A stretch of 64,000 nt of DNA from Actinomycetes bacterium (GCA_025358355.1 JANYJX010000012.1:1-64000), one strand, 5' to 3'; shown: positions 34,652 through 43,500, counted from the stretch's first letter. The notes: a model not told the origin generated them from the sequence alone. Numbers and translations are program-made.

Positions 34652-35398
34652 GTGGCACGCCGAGACGAGATTGTCGCGTTCGCGAACGCGCTGCTCGAGG
34701 TGGAGAAGTGGCAGGAGTTCGCACCTCCCGGGCTACAGGTTGTCGGCTCGGACGAGGTGACGCGCATCGCATGCGGCGTCTCAACCTCCCTCGAGCTGTT
34801 CGAGTGCGCGGCGGCAGCGGGCGCCGAGCTCGTCCTCGTCCACCACGGCCTGTTCTGGCGGAACGAACCGCTCGTCGTCGACCGGCGGCTGCGCAAGCGG
34901 CTCGAGACGCTGTTCGCGGCGAACATGTCTCTGGTCGCGTACCACCTCGCGCTCGACGCGCATCCGGAGGTCGGGAACAGTGCGCAGCTCGCGCGGCGGA
35001 TCGGGCTCGTGGAGCCGTTCGAATCGTTCGCGGGAGTCGGCGTCGGTGGTCGCCTCGCCGCTCCGATCTCGGTCGCCGACCTCGCCGCGCGCATCCACGA
35101 GACCGTTGACCGTGAGCCGCTCGTCTTCTCCGGGGGCCCCGCTCTCGTCGAGCGCGTCGCCGTCTCGACCGGCGCCGCCGGCTACGACCTGATTCGCGCG
35201 GCGCACGAGGGATACGACTGCCTGGTGACCGGCGAACCCGAGGAACCAAGCCTGCACACGGCTCGCGAGCTCGGCATCCATCTCATCGCCGCCGGCCACG
35301 ATGCGACCGAGCGGCTAGGCGTTCAGGCGCTGGCCGCGAGAATTGCCGACGAGTTCGATGTTGCGTGGGAGTTCATCACCGTCGATAACCCCGTTTGA
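34652..35398 (+). CDS. Nif3-like dinuclear metal centre protein
   Basis: The 248-aa protein of the NIF3/DUF34 family has the metal-binding LVLVHHGLFWRNEPL in the N-terminal half and VSTGAAGYDLIRAAHEG in the middle. ELGIHLIAAGHDATERLG, with conserved His and Glu, is near the end. Members form hexameric toroids, and their biochemical role is unsettled. The GTG start fits the family N-terminus (ARRDEIVAFANALLEVEKW). A strong terminator-like leader follows. Confidence 0.92.
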   Translation: MARRDEIVAFANALLEVEKWQEFAPPGLQVVGSDEVTRIACGVSTSLELFECAAAAGAELVLVHHGLFWRNEPLVVDRRLRKRLETLFAANMSLVAYHLALDAHPEVGNSAQLARRIGLVEPFESFAGVGVGGRLAAPISVADLAARIHETVDREPLVFSGGPALVERVAVSTGAAGYDLIRAAHEGYDCLVTGEPEEPSLHTARELGIHLIAAGHDATERLGVQALAARIADEFDVAWEFITVDNPV

Positions 35399-35400
35399 CG

Positions 35401-35535
35401 ATTGCGCACGTCCTCCGGCGGGAGTATCTTCCGCGCATCATGGATTCTTTCGGGAGGCGGGCCTGTTGACCCCCGCCACGACAACCGAGCAGCTGGTCGA
35501 GCCCGATCGTGCGCATTGCGCCGACGGGCTTTTTT
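35401..35535 (+). promoter_or_regulatory. Structured leader with intrinsic terminator before the 57-aa gene
   Basis: After the Nif3-like stop comes a hairpin-rich stretch: CTCC/GGAG, then GGCGGG/CCCGCC, then a terminator GCCCG...GCGC-ATT-GCGC...CGGGC followed by six T (35530-35535). Only about 21 bp separate the T-run from the next ATG, so a promoter cannot fit between. TGCGCACG (35403-35410) is exactly complementary to CGTGCGCA (35508-35515) in the terminator's left arm, a possible anti-terminator. A 23-codon TTG frame with GGGAGG ahead (35466-35537) runs through the hairpin. Confidence 0.5.
35501..35535 (+). terminator. Intrinsic terminator/attenuator
   Basis: A GC-rich stem, GCCCG with CGGGC plus inner TCG/CGA and GCGC/GCGC pairs, is followed by TTTTTT. 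It is the clearest intrinsic terminator seen in the window. It could simply end the Nif3-like transcript or act as an attenuator for the next gene. Confidence 0.75.
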
Positions 35536-35556
35536 GATGCTCAAAGGAGGGACGGC

Positions 35557-35730
35557 ATGCCGAACCATCTGACGCCCGAGGAGCTGTCGAACGAGACCGG
35601 CCTCGACCGCGACGAGATCATCAAGCTGTGCATCGAGGAAGGCGTCCCGATCTACCACGGAAAGATCGACAAGACCCTCTTCCAGGCGCAGCTAATGGCC
35701 GTCGGCGCCGGAGCGCGCACCTCCGCGTAG
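35557..35730 (+). CDS. 57-aa HTH-like protein, function unknown
   Basis: The product reads LTPEELSNETGLDRDEIIKLCIEEGVPIYHGKIDKTLF, which looks like a short helix-turn-helix of the excisionase/MerR-like type. The ATG is chosen over the longer track start because AAAGGAGGG lies 6 bp upstream. The gene directly abuts a frameshifted 2H-like gene (TAG immediately followed by ATG). Its expression probably depends on read-through of the upstream terminator. Confidence 0.65.
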   Translation: MPNHLTPEELSNETGLDRDEIIKLCIEEGVPIYHGKIDKTLFQAQLMAVGAGARTSA

Positions 35731-36404
35731 ATGCCGGCGGGGAAGCTCTTCGAGAGCTTCGACGAGAGTTGGCAGAGCTTCCTCGAGCGGCGCGAGCCGC
35801 TCGAGAGCTTTCTGGAGGAGGTTCCCGCCGACTTGCCCGCGGGGAACCACGCCGTCGCCTGGCTTCTCGCCCGGACGCGGAAACACAAAAGCGCGCGGTC
35901 GCAGCGCAAGATTCGTTGCCGCCGCTTCCGTGGCTCCGCCGCCTCGCGCCAAGCTTCCTGCACGTCTTCGTCGGGCCGGTCGCGTGGGAGGGTGACATCG
36001 ACCTTGCCGCGGAGGTCGCTCGCGGACGCGCCGTGCTTGCCGAGGTCGAGCCGTTCGAGCTTCGCGTGCCGCGACTCACCTGCTTCCACACGGCTGTCGT
36101 CGCCGAGATTGAGCCGACCGTGCCGGTCGTCGACCTCCACGAGCGCCTGTTTCCCGGACGCGACACGGCATCGCTGCTGCCGCACATGACGCTCGCCGTC
36201 GTCACCGAGCCCACGGCGCCGTATTCGCTGCGAGCGGCGCTTGTTCCGCAGCGCGACACCGACCTCGGCACATTCGTCTTCAGCGAGGTAGCGCACTGCC
36301 TGATCCCGTGGAGCCGATCGACGGTGCTGACACCGTGGGAAGTCGCGGGTGTTGTGCCTCTCGCCGGGGCACCGGAAGTGGTACCCGGGTGCCGCCTCCC
36401 GTAG
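35731..36404 (+). pseudogene. 2'-5' RNA ligase-like (2H) protein gene with a frameshift
   Basis: The first part (AGKLFESFDESWQSFLERREP, then NHAVAWLLA) lies in the frame of the ATG at 35731. After about 35870-35890 the coding pattern moves to another frame, with QKRAVAAQDSLPPLPWLRRL, SFLHVFVGPV and LLPHMTLAVV. HMT resembles the second HxT motif of 2H phosphoesterases. One base appears to be missing in the GCCCGGAC region. The 2H assignment is tentative because only one clear HxT is seen. It may be an assembly error. Confidence 0.65.
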
Positions 36405-36416
36405 ATTCCAGGCGAG

Positions 36417-38210
36417 ATGAGCGAACCGCGCACGATCCCGCGACTCTGGCGCGACGCTATCGCCGCCAACCGGCCTGGCGCTGCGTACCTCGTCGGGCAC
36501 GACGACCACTGGCACGCCGTCAGCTGGGCCGAGGCGGCCGAGCGCGTCGATGCACTCGCGAACGGGCTGCTCGCCCGCGGGATCCGCAAAGGTGACGCGT
36601 TCGCAATCCTCGCGCGAACGACGCTCGAATGGACACTGTTCGACTTCGCGCTCGCCCACGTCGGCGCGATCGTGACGCCGGTGTACGCGAACAACTCGCC
36701 GAAGGATGTCGAGTACGTGCTCGACCATTCCGACTCGATCGGTGTCCTCTGCGAAGACGCTGCACAACGCGCGAAAGTCGACGCGGCGCACGACCAGCTG
36801 CCAAACCTGCGCCACATCCTCACCTACGACGATCTGCCCGCGCTAGAGGAGGAGGGTCGCGCGTTCGCCGCCGCCAACCCGTCCGCGCTGGACGAGTCCG
36901 TCGCGGCCGTGCGCGACGATGACCTCTTCACCTACATCTACACCTCGGGGACTACCGGCTCACCGAAGGGCTGCATGATCCGCCATCGCAACTACTACGC
37001 GATGGTCGCGGTGATCGACAGCCTGCCCGGCGTCGTCGAAGAGGGCGACCTGATGCTGCTGTACCTGCCGCTCGCGCACAACTTCGGCCGGCTGATGCAT
37101 CTCGCCGGGCCGTACGCCGGGTACACGACCGCGTTCGTGCCCGACCCGACCGGGATCGCCACAGCCATCCCGTCGCTCCGCCCCACCGTGCTGCCGAGCG
37201 TGCCGCGCATCTACGAGAAGGTGCACACCGCCGTCGTGTCGGCTTTCGCTGAGACAACCGGCGTCAAGAAGCGGCTGATCGACTGGTCGGTGGGCGTCGG
37301 CCGGCAGGCGAGCGCGCTGCGGGCCGCGAAGAAGCCGCTCCCCGCCGGGCTCAAGCTCCAACACGCGATCGCCGACCGGCTCGTCTACGCGAAGGTGCGC
37401 GACCGCCTCGGCGGCCGGCTGCGCACGCCGATCTCGGGTGGCGCCCCGCTGGCGCAGGAGATCGCCGAGTTCTTCGACATCTTCGGGATCCGCATCCTCG
37501 AGGGGTACGGCCTCACCGAGTGCACGACCGCCGCGACGATCAACACGCCGGAGCACTACCGCTTCGGCACGGTCGGCCCTGCGTTCCCCGGCTTCGAGTT
37601 GCGGCTCGCGGAGGACGGCGAGCTGCTGATCCGCTCCGAGACGGTTTTTGCCGGCTACTACAAGGAGCCAGAGGCGACCGCCGCCGTGCTCGACGCCGAC
37701 GGCTGGCTGAGCACGGGCGACGTAGCCGAGATCGACACCGACGGCTTCGTCCGCATCACCGACCGCAAGAAGGACATCCTCGTCACCGCCGGCGGCAAGA
37801 ACGTCGCGCCGCAGAACATCGAGAACGATCTGAAGACGTCGCGGCTCGTGTCGCAGGCGCTTGTGGTCGGCGACCGGCGGCCGTATATCGCGGCGCTGAT
37901 CACCTTGGAGCCGGACGAGATCGGCAAGTGGGCGGCGGCGAACGGCGGCGAGGGCGACATGGGCACCCTCGCGCGCGACGAGCGGGTGCGGGTGCTGATC
38001 CAGGGCGTCGTCGACGACGTGAACCGAGAGCGCTCGGGCTTCGAGCAGGTGAAGCGGTTCGCGATCCTGCCGCGCGACTTCTCGGTCGAGCAGGGCGAAA
38101 TCACACCGACCATGAAACTGCGGCGCCGCGCCTGCATGGAACACTTCGCGAACACGGTCGAGGAACTCTACTCGGCGGCTAGCGACGAGCCCGAGACGAC
38201 TCTCACGTAA
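36417..38210 (+). CDS. Long-chain acyl-CoA synthetase (AMP-binding)
   Basis: The 597-aa ANL-superfamily enzyme activates fatty acids to acyl-CoA. ATP motif YTSGTTGSPKGCMIRH lies near residue 178, GYGLTECTTAATINTPEHYRFG is the acyl-adenylate region (about 362), and STGDVAEIDTDGFVRITDRKKDILVTAGGKNV is near 440. The long N-terminal extension and tail match the FAA1/FadD15 type. It stands alone on the plus strand, with a TAGATT box 9 nt before the ATG. Confidence 0.94.
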   Translation: MSEPRTIPRLWRDAIAANRPGAAYLVGHDDHWHAVSWAEAAERVDALANGLLARGIRKGDAFAILARTTLEWTLFDFALAHVGAIVTPVYANNSPKDVEYVLDHSDSIGVLCEDAAQRAKVDAAHDQLPNLRHILTYDDLPALEEEGRAFAAANPSALDESVAAVRDDDLFTYIYTSGTTGSPKGCMIRHRNYYAMVAVIDSLPGVVEEGDLMLLYLPLAHNFGRLMHLAGPYAGYTTAFVPDPTGIATAIPSLRPTVLPSVPRIYEKVHTAVVSAFAETTGVKKRLIDWSVGVGRQASALRAAKKPLPAGLKLQHAIADRLVYAKVRDRLGGRLRTPISGGAPLAQEIAEFFDIFGIRILEGYGLTECTTAATINTPEHYRFGTVGPAFPGFELRLAEDGELLIRSETVFAGYYKEPEATAAVLDADGWLSTGDVAEIDTDGFVRITDRKKDILVTAGGKNVAPQNIENDLKTSRLVSQALVVGDRRPYIAALITLEPDEIGKWAAANGGEGDMGTLARDERVRVLIQGVVDDVNRERSGFEQVKRFAILPRDFSVEQGEITPTMKLRRRACMEHFANTVEELYSAASDEPETTLT

Positions 38211-38268
38211 GAACGAGTTCCAGCTGATCCTTCGGGACGGTGAAGTGCGCGCCGTTGATCAGCCGGTT

Positions 38269-39480
38269 CTAGACGATGCGGCGGGCGCCGACCCAGTTCG
38301 AGTCGTAGTAGCCAGTCAGGCTCGAGATCTTCACCACGTCGCCGGTGTGTGGCGCGTGGATGAACTGGCCGCCACCGATGTAGATCCCCATGTGACCGAG
38401 ACCGTCGAAGAAGACGAGGTCGCCTGGCTGTAGATCTGACCGGGACACGGGCACGCCGTAGCTGTATTGCGCCGCCGCGTTATGCGGCAGGGAGACTCCC
38501 ACCTGCGCATAGACGAACATCACGAGCCCCGAGCAGTCGAACCCACCGCTCGGACTCGCCCCGCCCCACACGTACGGCACGCCCAGATACTGCATGGCGA
38601 TGCTGACCACGTTGCCGTATTGCGACGGCGGCGCGGCGGGAATCGAGGGATCTGCCGCCGGAGCGGATGGCGCATTCGGATCGACGGAAGGAGCCTGAAC
38701 CGGGCTCGCGGCAGCCGCGCTCGCTGCCGCCACGCGCGCCTGAGCCTCGGCCGCGAGACGCGCCCGCGCCTGCGCCGCCAGCAAGAGCTGCTGCGCGTGC
38801 TCGGCCACCTGCAGCTTCACGATCTCGCCCTTGACCGAGTTGTACAGCCGGTTCGCGCGGGCGAGATCATCATCAACGGAGCGCTTGGCCGCGAGACGCG
38901 CCGCAACGACCTGCGTCTGGGACGCGTGCGCGTTCGTCAGCCGCTGCTGCCGAAGCTCGACCTCACGACGGAACGCCTTCACATCGTGCAACACCGACGA
39001 ATCCTGCTTCGTGACACGCTTCTCGGCATCGAGGCGGTTGATGATGTCGTCGAGGCTCTGCGCTCCGAGCAGGATCGCGACCGTCCCGCCGTCGTTGCCG
39101 TGCATGTACAGCGCACGCAACCGAGCCGAGACTCTGGCCTGCGCGACGCCGAGGCTCTGGCGCGCGATCTTGAGGTGGCGGCCGTTCGTCTTCAGATCCG
39201 CGTTGATCCGCGCGAGTTGCTGATCGGCGGCGTACAGATCGTTCTGCGCGCGCTCCGCCCGCGCGTTGATCACCTGGATCTGGGCAAGCACCGCACGCGC
39301 CTGGGCTTGCTTCGACGCGATCGACGGATTCGCAGTTGCGGCCCCCGAGATGGTCGCTAGAACAGCGACAGCGGTCGCGAGAACAAGCAGAAGAACCGGT
39401 GTCTGTCGCTTTCTCGAACTGATCGGAATTCCTCTGGTTCGATGGTCGGCAGGCGCAGCAGTGGCGGAAGGACCCGTCAC
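38269..39480 (-). CDS. NlpC/P60 peptidoglycan endopeptidase with N-terminal coiled coil
   Basis: The 403-aa secreted wall hydrolase has an N-terminal signal (about 27-48). A long coiled coil (about 55-250) contains ARVSARLRALYMHGN and ILLGAQSLDDIINRLDAEKRVTKQ. An Ala/Pro linker follows. The NlpC/P60 domain (about 290-400) has GGFDCSGLVMFVYAQ with catalytic Cys, then DLVFFDGLGHMGIYIGGG with His, and FIHAPHTGDVV. It resembles RipA/CwlO and PcsB enzymes controlled by FtsEX. The start is GTG. It is divergent from a 3D-domain protein with a homologous coiled coil. Confidence 0.93.
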   Translation of the reverse strand: MTGPSATAAPADHRTRGIPISSRKRQTPVLLLVLATAVAVLATISGAATANPSIASKQAQARAVLAQIQVINARAERAQNDLYAADQQLARINADLKTNGRHLKIARQSLGVAQARVSARLRALYMHGNDGGTVAILLGAQSLDDIINRLDAEKRVTKQDSSVLHDVKAFRREVELRQQRLTNAHASQTQVVAARLAAKRSVDDDLARANRLYNSVKGEIVKLQVAEHAQQLLLAAQARARLAAEAQARVAAASAAAASPVQAPSVDPNAPSAPAADPSIPAAPPSQYGNVVSIAMQYLGVPYVWGGASPSGGFDCSGLVMFVYAQVGVSLPHNAAAQYSYGVPVSRSDLQPGDLVFFDGLGHMGIYIGGGQFIHAPHTGDVVKISSLTGYYDSNWVGARRIV

Positions 39481-39489
39481 GAAGGCAAG

Positions 39490-39518
39490 ACCCTACCAGC
39501 CACCCCGGCCACTCGCAA
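39490..39518 (-). promoter_or_regulatory. Promoter of the NlpC/P60 gene
   Basis: TTGCGA, a 17-bp spacer and TAGGGT are arranged on the minus strand, ending 9 nt before the GTG at 39480. This implies a very short or absent leader. Confidence 0.5.
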
Positions 39519-39610
39519 CCGAGAGGTGAGCAAAAAGCCCAGCAAAATGCCTAAAACCGCTTCGACTTGACAGCCTCCAGAGGCCTCTCTCTGTGGTACG
39601 GTCACCGCCC

Positions 39611-40717
39611 GTGTTGAGTCCTGGGCTCACTCCAGTGGAGCGTTCCGGGCGAGATCGACGGAGCCGAACGCTGGCGCTCCTCCTCGTCGCCGCTGCAGTG
39701 TCACTTGCCATCGTCGTGTTATCGGCAGCAGCGGCCGCGCTCGGCAGCCCGAACGGCTCGACCCAGTCGCTGCAGACGCGTGGCAAGTCGCTCGCGCAAC
39801 GCGAACAGGCGGCGTTGCTTGACCTCTACGCCGCCGAGAGCCAGCTCGCACGCGCGCAAGCCGCGGTCGCGACCGTACGGGCGCGACAAGCAGCAGTCGC
39901 CGCCGAGCGGAGGTCGCTGAAGCGGCGCACAGCAATCATCCGCACGTCGCTGCGAGTGGCGCAAGCGCGCGTCGGGCAAGCACTTCGCGACCTCTATATG
40001 CAGGGCCAGCCCGACCCGATCGCAATCTTCCTCGGCGCGGAGTCGCTCGACGACGCGATCGCCTCGATCGACTCGATCACGCGGAGCACGCGACAGAACA
40101 AACGGCTGATCGCCGACATGCGGCGAACCCAGACCTCGGTGCACAGGATCGGGCTGAAGCTGGCGGCACGCAGCCGCGATCTCGCCGCTGCTAGTGCCGC
40201 CGCGGTCGCAAGCACTGCGCGGCTCCAGCAGGCAGTGTCAGAGCGCGCGGGCGTCGTGTCGTCGCTACGACGGCAGCAAGATGTCACGCGACTCGAGGTC
40301 GCTCGCCTCGAGCACCAGGCCAAGGCCGCGCAGGAGCGCTCAGCGAAGCTGACCCCCGCAACAGCACCCGCCCCCGCGCCTCCGGCTGCTCCGACGACAA
40401 CGTCCGCAACCACGACGTCATCGACACCAACGACGACACCCGCGCCGAGCGGCACGCGAACACTCGTCGTCGACGCAGTCGCGTACCACCTTCCCGGCAA
40501 GACCGCGAGCGGGCTCCCCGTGGGCGTCGGCGTGATCGCAGTCGACCCGCGAGTGATCCCGCTCGGCACACGTGTGTTTGTTCCCGGCTACGGCCCGGCG
40601 GTCGCGGCCGACGTCGGCACGGCGATCATCGGGAACATCATCGACCTCTGGATGACGACAACCGCCCAAGCCCGCGCCTGGGGTCGCCGCACCGTCACCA
40701 TCACGATCTACGGTTAA
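39611..40717 (+). CDS. Coiled-coil 3D-domain wall protein (putative lytic transglycosylase-like)
   Basis: The product is about 368 aa (GTG at 39611, with 39593 also possible). It has a membrane anchor/signal (about 19-43) and a coiled coil (about 50-240) containing ARVGQALRDLYMQGQ and IFLGAESLDDAIASIDSITRSTRQ, homologous to the divergent NlpC/P60 protein. A Thr/Pro linker follows. The C-terminal 3D domain reads AVDPRVIPLGTRVFVPGYG, AVAADVGTAIIGNIIDLWM, with the three Asp of the family. In MltA/YuiC-type proteins this barrel cleaves glycan strands. dacB follows closely. Confidence 0.85.
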   Translation: MLSPGLTPVERSGRDRRSRTLALLLVAAAVSLAIVVLSAAAAALGSPNGSTQSLQTRGKSLAQREQAALLDLYAAESQLARAQAAVATVRARQAAVAAERRSLKRRTAIIRTSLRVAQARVGQALRDLYMQGQPDPIAIFLGAESLDDAIASIDSITRSTRQNKRLIADMRRTQTSVHRIGLKLAARSRDLAAASAAAVASTARLQQAVSERAGVVSSLRRQQDVTRLEVARLEHQAKAAQERSAKLTPATAPAPAPPAAPTTTSATTTSSTPTTTPAPSGTRTLVVDAVAYHLPGKTASGLPVGVGVIAVDPRVIPLGTRVFVPGYGPAVAADVGTAIIGNIIDLWMTTTAQARAWGRRTVTITIYG

Positions 40718-40721
40718 GCCG

Positions 40722-41924
40722 ATGCGGTATCGGACTGCCCTCGCCTCGCTCATGGTCGCGCTCGTGTGCGCGGGCTCAGTCGGCGCCCGACCGTCAGCTG
40801 CACCCGCGCTCTCCACGCGCCTCACCCGCGCGCTCGCGAGCAAGTACGTCCCGCTCTCGCACACCGGTGCGATTGCCGTCGATCTCGAGAGCGGCGACGT
40901 CGTCTACGCGCACCTCTCCATGACCTCATTCGTGCCCGCATCGAACGAGAAGCTGCCGCTCGCGTGGGCGGCGCTCGTTCGGCTCGGCCCCGCGTATCGC
41001 TTTCACACGGAGCTGTATGGCGTCGGCACGCGACAAGGGACGACATGGGATGGCGACCTCGTGCTGAAGGGCTTCGGCGACCCGACGTTGACGAGCGCAG
41101 ACCTCGACGACCTCGCCGGTCAGGTGGCGCGCGCCGGAATCCGGGAGATCAGCGGACGCGTACGCGGCGACGAGTCGTTCTACGACCGCATTCGCGACGC
41201 CCCCGGCTGGAAGCAGGGCTTCGTCCCGATCGAGTCACCCCCGCTCTCGTCCCTCATCGTCGATCGCGCGATCGGCTGGCCTGCGCTCTCGCCACCGCTG
41301 CTTGCCGCAAAAGCTCTGACGGCCGCGCTGACCAAGGCGGGCGTCCAAGTCGAAGGTCGGCCCGGGCTCGGGTTGGCGCCCGCCGCCGCGGTGTCGCTTG
41401 CCGAAGATCGCTCCGAGACGCTCGCCAACATCGTCCGCTACATGAACCACGAGAGCGACAACTTCACCGCGGAGATGCTGCTCAAGCAGCTCGGTGCCGT
41501 GTCGGGCGCGGCCGGCTCGACCGCTGCCGGCGCACACGTGGTGGTGGCTGCCCTCGCCGAAACTGGCGTGCCGACCGCCGGCCTCGTGATCGCAGACGGC
41601 TCTGGACTGTCGTCGCTCGACCGCCTCACGCCCGCATCGATCGTCGGTGTCCTCCACGCAGCGTGGCTGAGCCAGACGCTCCGCCAGCCGTTCGTTCGGT
41701 CGCTCGCAGTCGCCTCCATGAACGGGACGATGCGACATCGCCTCCCCCAGCTCAAGGGCCTCGTTCGGGCGAAAACAGGGACGACCGACCTCGCAACCGC
41801 GCTCTCTGGACTAATCGGCAACCGCTACGCCTTCGCCGTCCTCGAGAACGGCTCCCCCGTCGCGTACTGGGCCGCACGGATCGCCCAGGATCGCTTCGTC
41901 ACACTCTTGGCCAAAGCCGGATGA
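40722..41924 (+). CDS. dacB: D-Ala-D-Ala carboxypeptidase/endopeptidase (PBP4 type)
   Basis: The 400-aa secreted penicillin-binding protein has a signal peptide (about 1-22) and three active-site motifs: SxxK in VPASNEKLPLAW, SxN in NHESDNFTAEM, and KTG in RAKTGTTDL. The domain insertion typical of PBP4/DacB (LYGVGTRQGTTWDGDLVLKGFGDPTL) is present. It trims or cleaves peptide cross-links. Its TGA overlaps the DUF2237 ATG, and it follows the 3D-domain gene by four bases, forming a wall-remodelling operon. Confidence 0.93.
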   Translation: MRYRTALASLMVALVCAGSVGARPSAAPALSTRLTRALASKYVPLSHTGAIAVDLESGDVVYAHLSMTSFVPASNEKLPLAWAALVRLGPAYRFHTELYGVGTRQGTTWDGDLVLKGFGDPTLTSADLDDLAGQVARAGIREISGRVRGDESFYDRIRDAPGWKQGFVPIESPPLSSLIVDRAIGWPALSPPLLAAKALTAALTKAGVQVEGRPGLGLAPAAAVSLAEDRSETLANIVRYMNHESDNFTAEMLLKQLGAVSGAAGSTAAGAHVVVAALAETGVPTAGLVIADGSGLSSLDRLTPASIVGVLHAAWLSQTLRQPFVRSLAVASMNGTMRHRLPQLKGLVRAKTGTTDLATALSGLIGNRYAFAVLENGSPVAYWAARIAQDRFVTLLAKAG

Positions 41925-42319
41925 CGCGCGAGCCCGATCTCAATGTCGTCGGCGGCGCGTTGCAGCCGTGCTCGCTCGCAGACTCGGCGGTGCCCGTCAC
42001 CGGCTTCTACCGCGACGGCTGCTGCGCGACCGGGCTTGAGGACGTCGGCAGCCACACGGTCTGCGCGATCATGACGGCCGACTTCCTCGAGTTCAGCCGT
42101 GCCGCGGGCAACGACCTCTCGACCGCTCGACCGGAGTGGGGCTTCCCCGGCTTGACTCCGGGCGATCGCTGGTGCGTGTGCGCCGAACGCTGGCTCGAGG
42201 CGTACGACGCGGGTCACGCCGCGGCCGTCGTGCTCGGCGCGACGCACGCGCGCGCGCTCGAGGTCGTCCCGATCGACGCGCTCATCGCCCACGCCGCGCA
42301 GCCCGATCCGGTCGAGTGA
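41921..42319 (+). CDS. DUF2237 family protein
   Basis: The 132-aa protein shows the family pattern: NVVGGALQPCSLADSAVPVTGFYRDGCC, DVGSHTVCAIMTADFLEFSRAAGNDLSTARPEWGFPGLTPGDRWCVCAERW and ATHARALEVVP. Several Cys and Asp could bind a metal. Function is unknown. ATGA overlap with dacB and GTGA overlap with the MFS gene indicate a translationally coupled operon. Confidence 0.9.
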   Translation: MTREPDLNVVGGALQPCSLADSAVPVTGFYRDGCCATGLEDVGSHTVCAIMTADFLEFSRAAGNDLSTARPEWGFPGLTPGDRWCVCAERWLEAYDAGHAAAVVLGATHARALEVVPIDALIAHAAQPDPVE

Positions 42320-43500
42320 GCGACCCGCAACGATCGCGCTTGGGCGGCTTGATCCCGCACAGTGTCGACGCGCGGCGCATCTTCGCCGTCCAGGCGTTGC
42401 GGGCGTTCGCGTACGGGCTCGGGAGCGTCCTTGTTGGATACACGCTCGCCCGCCGCGGGCTGTCTGGCGCGGCCGTTGGCGCCATCGTCGCGTCGCTTGG
42501 CGCCGGTATCGCGCTCGCATCGGTGGTGATCGCACGCTACGGCGACCGCATCGGGCGGCGGCGCACGTACGCGACCCTGCTCATCTTGATGGCCGCATCC
42601 GGGACAGTCTTTGCGCTCTCGAGCTGGGTGCCCGCACTGCTGCTCGCGGCCCTGACCGGGAGCGTCTCGGCGGATGTCGTCGAATCCGGCCCGTTCACCT
42701 CGCTGGAGCAGGCGATGCTGCCGCGCACCGCAGGCGACACACCGCCGGCGCGGCTGTTCGCGACCTACAACACCGTCGCGACGATCACCGGCTCGCTCGG
42801 CGCGCTTGCCGCAGCAGGCACAGGCTCGGCGCACTGGCTGCTCGCGTACCCGGTTGCCGCCGGGCTGGCGCTCCCTTTTGCGCTCGGACTCTCGCCGGCG
42901 GTCGAGGAGCCAGCCGTTGCGAAGGCCCGCGGCCAGCTCAATCGCTCGCGCTCGGTCGTGCGCCAGCTCGCGGCCTTGTTCGCACTCGACAGCTTCGGCG
43001 GCGGCTTCGTCCCGCAGACGTTCATCGCGTATCTCCTAGTGCGAAAGTTCCAGGCGTCGCACGAGAGCATCGGCGTCCTCTTCTTCGGCGTCGGGGTCCT
43101 GCAAGCGATCTCGTTCCAGCTCGCTGGACGCCTGGCCGGCTGCATCGGCCTCGTGCGGACAATGGTCTTCTCGCATCTGCCATCGAACGTTCTGCTCGCC
43201 GGAGTCGCCTTCGCACCGAATCTCACCGTCGCGATCGTCCTGCTGCTCCTGCGGCATTTGCTGTCGCAGATGGACGTCCCAGTGCGGCAGGCGCTCGTGA
43301 TCACCGTCGTCGAGCCGGACGAGCGAACCGCGGCCGCCGGCTACACCAACGCGACACGCTACGTCGCGCGACCGATCGGATCACTCGTCGCAGGCGCCGT
43401 CTCGGGAGGCTCGCTCGGCGCACCGTTCGCGATCGCCGGCGTGATCAAGAGCGTGTACGACCTGGCGTTCTACGGGCTCTTCCGCCGTCGCCTGCCCTGA
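42316..43500 (+). CDS. MFS transporter
   Basis: The 394-aa product has about 12 hydrophobic helices and the loop motif ARYGDRIGRRRTYATLLIL. The second half has LAGRLAGCIGLVRTMVFSHLPSN and a typical repeat. VVESGPFTSLEQAMLPRT and MDVPVRQALVITVVEPDERTAAAGYTNATRYVARP resemble multidrug-type MFS proteins. Substrate is unknown. GTG start overlaps the DUF2237 stop. Confidence 0.87.
   Translation: MSDPQRSRLGGLIPHSVDARRIFAVQALRAFAYGLGSVLVGYTLARRGLSGAAVGAIVASLGAGIALASVVIARYGDRIGRRRTYATLLILMAASGTVFALSSWVPALLLAALTGSVSADVVESGPFTSLEQAMLPRTAGDTPPARLFATYNTVATITGSLGALAAAGTGSAHWLLAYPVAAGLALPFALGLSPAVEEPAVAKARGQLNRSRSVVRQLAALFALDSFGGGFVPQTFIAYLLVRKFQASHESIGVLFFGVGVLQAISFQLAGRLAGCIGLVRTMVFSHLPSNVLLAGVAFAPNLTVAIVLLLLRHLLSQMDVPVRQALVITVVEPDERTAAAGYTNATRYVARPIGSLVAGAVSGGSLGAPFAIAGVIKSVYDLAFYGLFRRRLP

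Noticed and set aside
36960-38144. 394-aa minus ORF over the acyl-CoA synthetase
   Set aside because: Antisense shadow. The plus strand has all AMP-binding motifs.
40766-42319. 517-aa plus ORF over dacB
   Set aside because: Arg-rich shadow of dacB in another frame. Only its last 132 codons (DUF2237, from 41921) are real.
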